A stretch of 64,000 nucleotides of DNA, taken from contig NZ_JAEUFG010000018.1 in the NCBI RefSeq assembly GCF_018588585.1, positions 23,490-87,489 of the forward strand, given 5' to 3'. Both the position numbers and the translations under genes were made by a program. The notes under the pieces are model-generated. The model was not told the DNA's origin. It searched no databases and was given only the letters and a program-made list of their open reading frames with translations. The stretch is from Bacillus sp. SM2101 (lineage in GTDB: Bacteria > Bacillota > Bacilli > Bacillales > SM2101). Of this stretch, positions 18,770-27,429 are shown one piece after another (the first letter of the stretch is position 1; each line of letters opens with the position of its first letter).

Positions 18770-19537
18770 ATGTTAAAAATTGGACCATATGAATTTTCAT
18801 CACGCTTATTTTTAGGAACAGGTAAATATTCTAGTTTTGAGGTACAAAAGGAAGCTGTTGATGTATCGAATACAGAAGTATTAACTTTTGCAGTTCGAAG
18901 AATGAATATTTATGAAAAAAGTCAACCTAATTTTTTAGAACAGTTAGACGTGAGTAAATATAAGTTATTACCAAATACGGCTGGCGCAGCAACGGCTGAA
19001 GAAGCTGTTCGTATTGCAAAGCTAGCAAAAGCTTCTGGTCTTTGTGATATGATAAAAGTAGAAGTAATTGGAGATTCAAAAACGTTGCTACCAGATCCAA
19101 TAGAAACGTACAAAGCATCCGAACAATTACTTGATGAAGGCTTTATTGTCTTGCCTTATACGTCTGATGATGTTGTACTAGCAAGAAAACTACAGGAGTT
19201 AGGCTGTCATGCAATTATGCCAGGTGCATCACCGATTGGCTCTGGACAAGGTATTATTAATCCTTTAAATTTAAGCTTTATTATTGAACAGGCTACGGTT
19301 CCAGTAATCGTAGACGCAGGAATCGGTAGTCCAACAGATGCAAGCTTAGCAATGGAGTTAGGTGCTGACGGCGTATTGTTGAATACAGCAGTATCTGGTG
19401 CAAATGACCCGGTTAAGATGGCACAAGCAATGAAGCTGGGGATTGATGCAGGACGGTTAGGGTATGAGGCGGGGCGTATACCAAAAAAACGATATGCTAC
19501 TGCTAGCAGTCCGATGGAAGGAATGAGCATTGGTTGA
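18770..19537 (+). CDS. thiG: Thiazole synthase ThiG
   Basis: 255-residue TIM barrel of usual length. It builds the thiazole phosphate from DXP, dehydroglycine and ThiS thiocarboxylate. [10 protein letters not shown], the Schiff-base lysine in MIKVEVIGD, and [28 protein letters not shown] are present. One base after thiS and overlapping thiF by four bases. Confidence 0.97.
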   Translation: MLKIGPYEFSSRLFLGTGKYSSFEVQKEAVDVSNTEVLTFAVRRMNIYEKSQPNFLEQLDVSKYKLLPNTAGAATAEEAVRIAKLAKASGLCDMIKVEVIGDSKTLLPDPIETYKASEQLLDEGFIVLPYTSDDVVLARKLQELGCHAIMPGASPIGSGQGIINPLNLSFIIEQATVPVIVDAGIGSPTDASLAMELGADGVLLNTAVSGANDPVKMAQAMKLGIDAGRLGYEAGRIPKKRYATASSPMEGMSIG

Positions 19538-20553
19538 GTGAACGTTATTCACGACAACAATTATTTTTACCGATTGGTGAAACAGGTCAACAAAAAATCT
19601 CTAACAAGCATGTACTCCTTATTGGGGCTGGAGCATTAGGAACAGGCAATGCTGAAGCCCTCGTGCGAGCAGGGGTTGGAAAATTAACAATCGTTGATAG
19701 AGATTATGTTGAATGGAGCAATTTACAAAGACAACAACTTTATAGTGAAATAGATGCACAAGAGAGAATACCTAAGGCTGTTGCAGCAAAAAGCCGATTA
19801 CAAGCGATAAATTCACATGTGGAAATCAATGCACATGTTGCAGATGTGTCTGTACGAGAAATGGAAGAGTTGGTTTTAGGAGTAGATCTCATCCTTGATG
19901 CAACCGATAATTTCGATACGAGATTGCTAATAAATGATATTTCGCAAAAATACGAAATTCCTTGGATATATGGTGCTTGTGTTGGAAGCTATGGAATTAG
20001 CTATACAATTGTCCCTGGAATCACACCATGTTTACATTGTTTACTAGAAACAGTCCCTTTAGGAGGGATGACATGTGATACTGCTGGAATTATTAGTCCA
20101 GCAGTTCAAATGGTGGTCGCTTATCAGACAACTGAAGCTTTAAAGATATTAGTCGAAGACTGGGCTGCTTTAAGAAAAAAGCTAGTATCTTTTGATCTTT
20201 GGAAAAATCAACATTCAGCAATTAGTGTTGATAAAGTAAAGAAGACTGAATGTTCATCTTGTGGTGAAGATAGAACCTATCCATTTCTATCTTATGAAAA
20301 TCAAACGAAATCAGCCATTCTTTGTGGCAGAGACGCGGTACAAATTCGACCACCCAAAAAAATTGATCGGGATTTGGAAAAAGTAGCTGATCTACTGAAA
20401 TCTCAAGGTGGTACGGTTGAGCGTAATCCATATTTAGTTGCATTTTCGACAGGTCAACATCGGCTCGTTATTTTTAAAGATGGTCGTGTCCTCGTTCACG
20501 GCACAAAGGAAATATCAGAGGCAAGGTCGTTATATCACAAATATTTAGGGTGA
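19534..20553 (+). CDS. thiF: ThiF adenylyltransferase
   Basis: E1-like enzyme of 339 residues that adenylates ThiS. ATP motif [25 protein letters not shown], zinc cysteines CLHC and CSSC, and a C-terminal extension of about 90 residues. The TTG start overlaps the thiG stop (TTGA). Ends the thiazole operon before a terminator. Confidence 0.94.
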   Translation: MSERYSRQQLFLPIGETGQQKISNKHVLLIGAGALGTGNAEALVRAGVGKLTIVDRDYVEWSNLQRQQLYSEIDAQERIPKAVAAKSRLQAINSHVEINAHVADVSVREMEELVLGVDLILDATDNFDTRLLINDISQKYEIPWIYGACVGSYGISYTIVPGITPCLHCLLETVPLGGMTCDTAGIISPAVQMVVAYQTTEALKILVEDWAALRKKLVSFDLWKNQHSAISVDKVKKTECSSCGEDRTYPFLSYENQTKSAILCGRDAVQIRPPKKIDRDLEKVADLLKSQGGTVERNPYLVAFSTGQHRLVIFKDGRVLVHGTKEISEARSLYHKYLG

Positions 20554-20571
20554 AAACATGTAATGAAATGA

Positions 20572-20632
20572 AGACACTCATTGCCAAAACAGTCAAACAA
20601 TATACTGTTTTGCTTTGAGTGTTGTTTTTAGC
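20572..20632 (+). terminator. Terminator after thiF
   Basis: Nested stem: outer GACACTC with GAGTGTTG and inner AAAACAGT with ACTGTTTT, then T-rich sequence. Confidence 0.85.
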
Positions 20633-20814
20633 GATAAACAAAGCATTGTTACTTCATCCAAATGAGGATGTATAAACCTTCAAAAGCTGTTCTAATTAGT
20701 AGCAATAACAACATTTTAAAATGAGCTAAATAAAATAGTGTATGTTCAAAAAGTCCTTCCCATTATCAAGCACTTACTTATTTGAACATCCTAGTAAAGT
20801 TGGAGATGGTACAA

Positions 20815-21618
20815 ATGAATGTATATAAAGCATTAACAATTGCTGGATCTGATAGCGGAGGTGGAGCAGGGATTCAAGCTGATTTAAAAACATTTCAAGA
20901 GCTTGATGTGTTTGGTATGTCTGCTATTACAGCAGTGACCGCACAAAATACTCTCGGTGTTCAAGGGGTCTTCCCATTAACAGTAGAAGCTGCGATTCAA
21001 CAAATAGACTCTATCGCTACCGATTTAGCTCCAGACGCCATAAAAACTGGCATGCTATTTTCGAGTGAATTAATCAAAGCGGTAGCTAATAAAATTTCTG
21101 AATATAGGTGGCAACATATAATTGTTGACCCTGTAATGGTTGCAAAGGGTGGTGCTGCCTTGCTTCAAGAAGAAGCGGTTACGACTCTTAAGAAGTACTT
21201 AATCCCATTAGCATATGTTATTACTCCGAATATACCAGAAGCAGAAATAATTGCAGGCATCAAGATAAATAATTTGGATGATCGACAAAACGCTGCAAAA
21301 ATGATTCATGAACTAGGTGCACAGAATGTAATCATTAAAGGTGGTCATGACGAAGACGATATTGTTGTAGACCTATTATTTGATGGTGACGAGTTTTATG
21401 AGTTTCATAACAAAAGAATAGAAACGAGACATACACATGGAACTGGTTGTACTTTTGCAGCGGCAATTACCGCAGAAATTGCTAAAGGAAAAGCTATTTA
21501 CGAGTCTATTGAGACCGCAGAAGCTTTTATCCAAGCAGCGATACAGCATGAGTTAGGCATTGGTTCAGGACATGGACCTACGAATCATTGGGCATTTGGC
21601 AAGAAAGGGGCTCTTTAA
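20815..21618 (+). CDS. thiD: Hydroxymethylpyrimidine (phosphate) kinase
   Basis: 267 residues of the ribokinase-like ThiD family. ALTIAGSDSGGGAGIQADLKTFQ at the N-terminus binds substrate, and the catalytic loop is HGTGCTFAAAI. It phosphorylates HMP-P to HMP-PP. The ATG at 20815 has GGAGATGG upstream; an extension to 20782 is unsupported. Separated from thiF by a terminator, so probably under its own promoter; I found no second THI box. Confidence 0.95.
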   Translation: MNVYKALTIAGSDSGGGAGIQADLKTFQELDVFGMSAITAVTAQNTLGVQGVFPLTVEAAIQQIDSIATDLAPDAIKTGMLFSSELIKAVANKISEYRWQHIIVDPVMVAKGGAALLQEEAVTTLKKYLIPLAYVITPNIPEAEIIAGIKINNLDDRQNAAKMIHELGAQNVIIKGGHDEDDIVVDLLFDGDEFYEFHNKRIETRHTHGTGCTFAAAITAEIAKGKAIYESIETAEAFIQAAIQHELGIGSGHGPTNHWAFGKKGAL

Positions 21619-21619
21619 A

Positions 21620-22276
21620 ATGTCTAATAAAAAGGTTCAAGAAATGTTACCACTTTATCTCGTGATGGGCAGTCAAGATTGTTTAGGTGATCCTTGTGTC
21701 GTTCTACTCGAAGCGATCCGTGGTGGTATCACTGCTTTTCAATATCGTGAAAAAGGTATTGAAGCAAAAAGTGGCATAGCAAAATATGATCTAGGAATTG
21801 AGCTTCAAAAGATATGTAAAGATCACAACATCCCTTTTTTCGTTAACGATGATATTGAACTAGCAATTAAGCTTCAAGCAGATGGTGTACATATTGGCCA
21901 AGAGGATGAGCCAGTCGAAAATGTGCGTAATAAAATAGGCTCCACAATGGTATTAGGCGTATCTGCTCATACTGTTGAGCAAGCAAAAGATGCAACTGCA
22001 AAAGGAGCCGATTATTTAGGTGTAGGCTCAATCTATCCAACTAGTACAAAAAAAGATGCGACAAATGTAAATGGACCTTCGATTATTCAAGAAATGAGAG
22101 ACAACGACATTTCGGTACCGATTGTTGCAATTGGTGGGATAAAAGCTGGAAAGATTCAGCCAATAATACAAGCTGGAGCAGAGGGTGTTGCAGTCATTAC
22201 TGCGATTACACATGCAGATGATAAAATGAGTGCTACACGCAAATTAATTGAAGAAGTTAGCTCAGCAAAGATTTAA
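21620..22276 (+). CDS. thiE: Thiamine-phosphate synthase
   Basis: 218 residues. Joins HMP-PP and thiazole phosphate. FQYREKG, FFVNDDIELAIKLQADGVHIGQED, GVGSIYPTSTK and AIGGIKAG are the family motifs. It starts two bases after the thiD stop, with AAAGGGG inside the end of thiD, so it is coupled to it. Confidence 0.96.
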   Translation: MSNKKVQEMLPLYLVMGSQDCLGDPCVVLLEAIRGGITAFQYREKGIEAKSGIAKYDLGIELQKICKDHNIPFFVNDDIELAIKLQADGVHIGQEDEPVENVRNKIGSTMVLGVSAHTVEQAKDATAKGADYLGVGSIYPTSTKKDATNVNGPSIIQEMRDNDISVPIVAIGGIKAGKIQPIIQAGAEGVAVITAITHADDKMSATRKLIEEVSSAKI

Positions 22277-22323
22277 ATCGTTAACACAACTTATTAATTC
22301 ACATATTTTTTAAAAAATAAGAA

Positions 22324-22351
22324 TTGACAGAACAAGCCAATTAATGATAAT
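22324..22351 (+). promoter_or_regulatory. Putative SigA promoter for the bmr leader
   Basis: TTGACA, 16 nt, GATAAT preceded by AT. Lies 45 bp upstream of the 36-codon leader ORF. Confidence 0.6.
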
Positions 22352-22395
22352 CTAGCAAAGTATTAACTTTAACTATTAACAAGGAGGGTTACGAA

Positions 22396-22506
22396 ATGAT
22401 GAAGAAAATTGTATTCATTACTGATATCAAAGATGTAGACGTGAACAATAACAATAACTTCATAATGAAAAACGTGACCTATCCAATGACGGCTTTTTAT
22501 ATTTAA
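22396..22506 (+). CDS. Leader peptide upstream of bmrCD (BmrB-like)
   Basis: 36 residues beginning MMKKIVFITDIKDVDVNN and ending VTYPMTAFYI, after a near-perfect AAGGAGGG ribosome site. In B. subtilis bmrCD is preceded by the leader gene bmrB, whose translation controls transcription attenuation in response to ribosome-targeting antibiotics. The same position, the strong ribosome site and the overlap of its 3' codons with an RNA stem support the same role. I cannot confirm sequence similarity to BmrB. Confidence 0.75.
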   Translation: MMKKIVFITDIKDVDVNNNNNFIMKNVTYPMTAFYI

Positions 22507-22665
22507 ACTAAGAGAATTTTTTAAAAAATCTCAGAAGTTGAAAAACAATTGTTCTCACAAGGTATAGGTCATGGAATTAATCCGTGGTTTGTGCCTTTTT
22601 ATATTGCTATACAATATAATTGGATAATTAGGGCATATCTGGAATCATTCGGATATGCCCTTTTT
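22473..22665 (+). promoter_or_regulatory. Transcription attenuator of bmrCD
   Basis: The last third of the leader ORF (22473-22482, CGTGACCTAT) can pair with 22564-22573 (ATAGGTCATG), so a stalled ribosome would block that stem. Downstream is an intrinsic terminator: GGGCATATC (22631-22639) with GATATGCCC (22652-22660) and five T. A small A/T-rich hairpin lies at 22512-22532. The exact competing structure was not resolved by hand. Confidence 0.75.
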
Positions 22666-22761
22666 ATATATAACGATTGTTCAACATAACAGAGCAAAGG
22701 TATTTCTGTTCATTGAACACTAAAACAACATACTTAACCAAATTTTTGAGGAGGACATGAA

Positions 22762-22818
22762 ATGGAATCGAAACAATCATTGAGAACGATGAATACTGGG
22801 GATCTCGAAGGTGGCTAG
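22762..22818 (+). CDS. 18-residue ORF ending in Gly-Gly, just before bmrC
   Basis: Reads MESKQSLRTMNTGDLEGG after a strong GAGGAGG ribosome site, and stops 33 bp before bmrC. It lies after the terminator, so it is translated only on read-through transcripts. The Leu at -12 and -4 and the final GG resemble a double-glycine leader without cargo. No known homolog comes to mind. Confidence 0.5.
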   Translation: MESKQSLRTMNTGDLEGG

Positions 22819-22851
22819 CGTACAGACAACTAAGAAAAGGAGGATGATCAC

Positions 22852-24609
22852 ATGTTTTCAGTTTTATTAAAATTAAAATGGTTTTTTAAGGAAGAATGGA
22901 AACGCTACGCAGTGGCAATTACATTATTGTTTATCGTGAACATATTAGAGGTGATTCCGCCATGGCTAATCGGTGGGGCAATTGACGATATTTTTGTAGG
23001 TAGTTTGACTGTTCAAAAACTGACTCAATATTTACTGGTGTTATTGGCAATTATGGTTGTCACATATGCAATGACATATAAATGGATGTACAACTTATTC
23101 GGTGGAGCGTTCGTTGTGGAGCGAACGTTACGTTCAAGATTTATGAATCATTTATTAAAGATGACCCCAACATTTTATGAAAAGAAACGCACAGGAGATT
23201 TAATGGCACAGGCTACGAATGATTTAAAAGCCATATCAATCACAGCCGGTTTTGGAATACTTACACTCATAGATTCTTCTGCATATATGTTGACGATATT
23301 ATTTACAATGGGTTTTATGATCAGCTGGAAGTTAACTCTTGCGGCAGTGTTACCAATGCCAATCATGGCGATTGCGATGAAGATTTATGGAAAGAAAATC
23401 CATGAACGGTTTACGGAAGCTCAGGATTCATTTGGTGATATGAATGACCGTGTGTTGGAATCCATATCAGGTGTTCGAGTTGTGCGTGCATATGTACAGG
23501 AACAAGCAGACCGACAACAATTTGAGTCCCAGACCAACGATGTTTATAAGAAAAATGTAAAAGTTGCAGTCATTGATGCACTGTTTGACCCAACGATAAA
23601 AGTATTAGTTGGTATGAGTTATTTAATAGGTCTAGGTTACGGAGCGTATCTAGTCTTTCATAAGGCTATTACATTAGGTGAGCTCGTTTCATTTAACGTT
23701 TATTTAGGAATGCTTATATGGCCAATGTTTGCAGTGGGAGAATTAATGAATGTAATGCAACGTGGTAATGCGTCACTAGATCGTGTTAACGAAACACTTT
23801 CATATGAAGCAGATGTAATGGACGATAAGCAACCTCGTTCGCTTGAATATCCAGGAGCAATTTCATTTGACAATGTGACATTTAAATATCCTTCTTCAGA
23901 GGTTAATAATTTGGAGGGAATATCATTCAATCTATCTCGTGGAGAAACGTTAGGGATTGTTGGTAAAACAGGAAGTGGAAAGACAACGTTAGTAAAACAA
24001 CTTTTACGTGAATACCCGCTTGGTACTGGAAATATTGCTATTTCTGATGTGTCACTTGAGCATATTGCGATAGAGCAAATTCAAGGATGGCTCGGTTACG
24101 TTCCTCAAGATCACGTGCTGTTCTCTAGAACTGTAAAAGAAAATATCATATTTGGTAAGAAAGACGCAACAGACAAAGAGATTGACAAAGCCATTGATTT
24201 AGCTGCTTTCCGTAAAGATTTAGCTCTTATTCCTGAAGGACTAGAAACATTAGTAGGAGAAAAAGGAGTGTCATTGTCGGGCGGGCAAAAGCAGCGGATT
24301 TCTATCTCTCGAGCGCTCGTAGTTAATCCAGAAATACTGATTCTAGACGATTCTCTTTCAGCAGTTGATGCTAAAACAGAAACAAAAATTATTGAGAATA
24401 TCCAGCAAGAACGAGCTGGCAAAACTACAATTATAACAACACACAGATTGTCTGCTGTCCAGCATGCTGACAGAATACTCGTTCTCGAAGATGGAAAAAT
24501 CACTGAAGATGGTACCCATTTTGAATTACTACAACAAAACGGATGGTACAAAGAGCAATATGACCGTCAGCAACTAGAAGAACATATTGAAGAGGAGGTG
24601 GTTGTATGA
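22852..24609 (+). CDS. bmrC: Heterodimeric multidrug ABC exporter subunit BmrC
   Basis: 585 residues, the same length as B. subtilis BmrC (YheI). Six-TM domain then an ATPase domain with Walker A GKTGSGKTT and signature LSGGQ. Walker B reads ILILDDSLSAVD: the catalytic glutamate is replaced by aspartate, the known degenerate site of BmrC. Pairs with BmrD in the membrane to export drugs. Four-base overlap with bmrD. Expression is probably set by the upstream attenuator. Confidence 0.95.
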   Translation: MFSVLLKLKWFFKEEWKRYAVAITLLFIVNILEVIPPWLIGGAIDDIFVGSLTVQKLTQYLLVLLAIMVVTYAMTYKWMYNLFGGAFVVERTLRSRFMNHLLKMTPTFYEKKRTGDLMAQATNDLKAISITAGFGILTLIDSSAYMLTILFTMGFMISWKLTLAAVLPMPIMAIAMKIYGKKIHERFTEAQDSFGDMNDRVLESISGVRVVRAYVQEQADRQQFESQTNDVYKKNVKVAVIDALFDPTIKVLVGMSYLIGLGYGAYLVFHKAITLGELVSFNVYLGMLIWPMFAVGELMNVMQRGNASLDRVNETLSYEADVMDDKQPRSLEYPGAISFDNVTFKYPSSEVNNLEGISFNLSRGETLGIVGKTGSGKTTLVKQLLREYPLGTGNIAISDVSLEHIAIEQIQGWLGYVPQDHVLFSRTVKENIIFGKKDATDKEIDKAIDLAAFRKDLALIPEGLETLVGEKGVSLSGGQKQRISISRALVVNPEILILDDSLSAVDAKTETKIIENIQQERAGKTTIITTHRLSAVQHADRILVLEDGKITEDGTHFELLQQNGWYKEQYDRQQLEEHIEEEVVV

Positions 24610-26630
24610 CAATAGGAAAACGCTTATTTAATTATGCTCTTTTATACAAAAAAACAATCATCTTTGCACTACTCATGCTAATGGTTGCTGTTGCAGCTGA
24701 TTTAGCTGGTCCATTTATTGCAAAGCGCATGATTGATCAGCACATTTTAGGAATTGATAGTTATCCGTGGTATGAAACAGATGAAGGGGAAAACGCTGTA
24801 TTATATCAAGATACATGGTACAAACGGGAGGATCATTTTTCTGTCGATGAAGTAAAAGGAAAAGAGGTTCGGGTCTTACAAGTAGGTAGAGTTTATGTGT
24901 TTGTTGACCAACCAGTTACGACTCCTGAGGGTGAAAGAACATTTGATGACGGCACATTGATCATTACCCGTAGTAATGAAGAGATGAGCTATCCAGCTGT
25001 CGAACTAACAAATGATGAGCTATTATCTTTTTACATGCCAGAAGTAGACGATTTATTTAAATTAATTTTAGTGTACTTTGCTTTGCTTGTCGTCGCTTCA
25101 ATATTCACATATGGGCAAAAATTTTATCTAGAAACTTCGGCAAATCGTATTATTAAGAAAATGAGAAACGATGTATTTACACATATTCAAAAACTGCCAA
25201 TTAAATATTTCGACAGCTTACCAGCTGGAAAAATAGTTTCAAGGATTACTAATGATACTGAAACGATAAAAGAACTATTTGTAACCGTGTTAGCAACATT
25301 CGTTACTAGTATTATTTATATTACTGGTATTTATATTGCGTTATTTTTATTAGACGTAAAACTTGCACTCATTTGTTTAGTGCTTGTTCCAATACTAGTC
25401 ATTTGGATTAAATTTTATCGAAAGTATGCGTCAAAATACAACCATATCATACGATCACGCCTAAGTGATATAAATGCAATGATCAATGAATCAATACAAG
25501 GAATGACTATTATTCAAGCATTCCGAAGAAAATCTGAAACAAAAGAAGAATTCGAAGAAATTAATAAAGATTATTTTGACCATCAAAATAAGTTACTACG
25601 CTTAAATTCTTTAACATCTCATAATTTAGTTGGCGTACTACGTAATATTGCCTTCGTTGCTTTGATTTGGTATTTTGGTGGCCAATCATTAACAGCAAAT
25701 TCGGCTATATCCCTAGGTGTGCTATATGCGTTTGTTGATTATTTGAATCGTCTATTCCAACCGATCACTGGATTAGTAAACCAATTAGCAAATCTTGAGC
25801 AAGCATTAGTATCTTCAGAACGAGTTTTTGAGCTTCTTGACAAAGATGGCACAGAAGTTTGTGAGGATAAAATGCCACGCTATAAAGGTAATGTTACATT
25901 TGATAAAGTTTCTTTCGGCTATAAAGAAGGGGAAACAGTTCTCCATGATATTTCCTTTGAGGCGAAGGAAGGGGATACGATTGCACTTGTAGGTCATACG
26001 GGTTCAGGAAAAAGTTCAGTTATGAATCTTCTGTCCCGCTTTTATGATACGAAAGAAGGCAAAATACTCATTGACGGTCAAGATATAAATACTATCCCAG
26101 TACAAATGATAAGGCAGCATATGGCAATCGTTTTACAAGATCCATTTTTGTTTACGGGTACAATAGCTTCTAACGTTAGCTTAAATGACCCAATGATAAC
26201 TCGTGAACAAGTAGAAAAAGCTTTACGAGATGTTGGGGCAGATCGATTGCTTAAAAACTTACAAAATGGCTTTGACGAGAAGGTAATTGAAAAAGGGAGT
26301 ACGTTATCTACAGGGCAGAGACAGTTAATATCTTTTGCACGTGCACTTGCTTTTGATCCAGCAGTTCTCATTCTTGATGAGGCCACCGCAAATGTTGATA
26401 CAGAAACTGAAAAAATTATTCAAGACGGGTTAGAAGTGTTGAAAAAAGGACGTACAACATTTATTATCGCTCATCGCCTATCGACGATAAAAAATGCGAA
26501 TCAAATTTTAGTACTCGATCGAGGACGAATTGTTGAACAAGGTAATCACGATGATCTCATGCAAATGAGAGGAAAATACTATCAGATGTACCAGTTACAA
26601 CAAGGTAAACAGTCATCTTTAGCAGGATAA
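24606..26630 (+). CDS. bmrD: Heterodimeric multidrug ABC exporter subunit BmrD
   Basis: 674 residues, with an extra extracytoplasmic segment of about 100 residues between TM1 and TM2 (after MIDQHILGIDSYPWY), as in BmrD/YheH. Walker A GHTGSGKSS, Walker B ILDEATANVD with the true catalytic glutamate, and a degenerate signature LSTGQ. This is the complement of the defects in BmrC, so the dimer has one consensus ATP site. Confidence 0.95.
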   Translation: MTIGKRLFNYALLYKKTIIFALLMLMVAVAADLAGPFIAKRMIDQHILGIDSYPWYETDEGENAVLYQDTWYKREDHFSVDEVKGKEVRVLQVGRVYVFVDQPVTTPEGERTFDDGTLIITRSNEEMSYPAVELTNDELLSFYMPEVDDLFKLILVYFALLVVASIFTYGQKFYLETSANRIIKKMRNDVFTHIQKLPIKYFDSLPAGKIVSRITNDTETIKELFVTVLATFVTSIIYITGIYIALFLLDVKLALICLVLVPILVIWIKFYRKYASKYNHIIRSRLSDINAMINESIQGMTIIQAFRRKSETKEEFEEINKDYFDHQNKLLRLNSLTSHNLVGVLRNIAFVALIWYFGGQSLTANSAISLGVLYAFVDYLNRLFQPITGLVNQLANLEQALVSSERVFELLDKDGTEVCEDKMPRYKGNVTFDKVSFGYKEGETVLHDISFEAKEGDTIALVGHTGSGKSSVMNLLSRFYDTKEGKILIDGQDINTIPVQMIRQHMAIVLQDPFLFTGTIASNVSLNDPMITREQVEKALRDVGADRLLKNLQNGFDEKVIEKGSTLSTGQRQLISFARALAFDPAVLILDEATANVDTETEKIIQDGLEVLKKGRTTFIIAHRLSTIKNANQILVLDRGRIVEQGNHDDLMQMRGKYYQMYQLQQGKQSSLAG

Positions 26631-26700
26631 ACGGTACTTCAACGTAACGGATGACCTATCTAAAACATGTTTTTTACATCGTATGAGGAGTTTTGGATTT

Positions 26701-27149
26701 AAAAACATGTTTTATGGGTCAAAAACGTGAATTTATTGGTCAAACTGAGACATTTATGGGTTAAATCATGTTTTATGGGTCAAACTGAGACATTTATGGG
26801 TCAAAAACATGAATTTATGGGTCAAATAGAGACATTTATGGGTCAAAAACATGAATTTATGGGTCAAATAGAGAGGTTTATCGGTCAAAACATGTTTTAT
26901 GGGTCAAACTGAGACATTTATGGGTCAAAAACATGTTTTATGGGTCAAACTGAGACATTTATGGGTCAAAAACATGTTTTATGGGTCAAACTGAGACATT
27001 TATGGGTCAAAAACATGTTTTATGGGTCAAACTGAGACATTTATGGGTCAAAAACATGTTTTATGGGTCAAACTGAGACATTTATGGGTCAAAAACATGA
27101 ATTTATGGGTCAAATAGAGAGGTTTATAGGTCAAAACATGTTTATGGAT
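26701..27149. repeat. Tandem array of 22 units of about 20 bp (41-bp higher-order repeat)
   Basis: Each unit of 18-21 bp ends TTTATGGGTC. Two types alternate: A (AAAAACATGTTTTATGGGTC, or the AATTTATGGGTC variant) and B (AAACTGAGACATTTATGGGTC). The central copies (about 26890-27090) are identical A-B pairs of 41 bp, and divergence increases toward both edges. An incidental frame of 61 codons runs through part of it (MGQ repeats), but 41 bp is not a multiple of three and the frame breaks. No spacer structure, so not CRISPR. It fills the gap between bmrD and a conserved small gene. Confidence 0.95.
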
Positions 27150-27177
27150 CAAAATCGACAAGTGGTGGTGAACGACC

Positions 27178-27414
27178 ATGACGGAAATTGATAAACGGGG
27201 TAGATTAAATGAAGAAATGTTTAGTTACCGAGTAACAAAGAACAACACAGTTTTTATTACATGGATGGGTAAACAAGTAAAAACATTAAAAGGTAAAGAA
27301 GCAGAAAAAATAACTACTAAACTTCAACAAGCCAATAGTAAGCATGAAGTTCAATTAATTCTTGCTAAGGTAACAGGAAATTTCAAAAGAGGTAATGAAC
27401 GTTCTATAAATTAG
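27178..27414 (+). CDS. Conserved hypothetical protein, 78 residues
   Basis: Starts right after the repeat array with GGTGGTGA as ribosome site. Core SYRVTKNNTVFITWMGKQVKTLKGKEAEKI and LAKVTGNFKRGNER, which I recall as a widespread small Bacillaceae protein without assigned function. Basic, soluble, no signal. Probably in an operon with the phosphotransferase gene 15 bp downstream. Confidence 0.8.
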   Translation: MTEIDKRGRLNEEMFSYRVTKNNTVFITWMGKQVKTLKGKEAEKITTKLQQANSKHEVQLILAKVTGNFKRGNERSIN

Positions 27415-27429
27415 GAAAAGGTGATATAA

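Noticed and set aside
26727..26912. 61-codon frame of MGQ repeats inside the tandem array
   Set aside because: It follows from the repeat sequence; the 41-bp period shifts frame and there is no ribosome site.
26701..27149. CRISPR array
   Set aside because: Units are contiguous with no unique spacers, and there are no cas genes.
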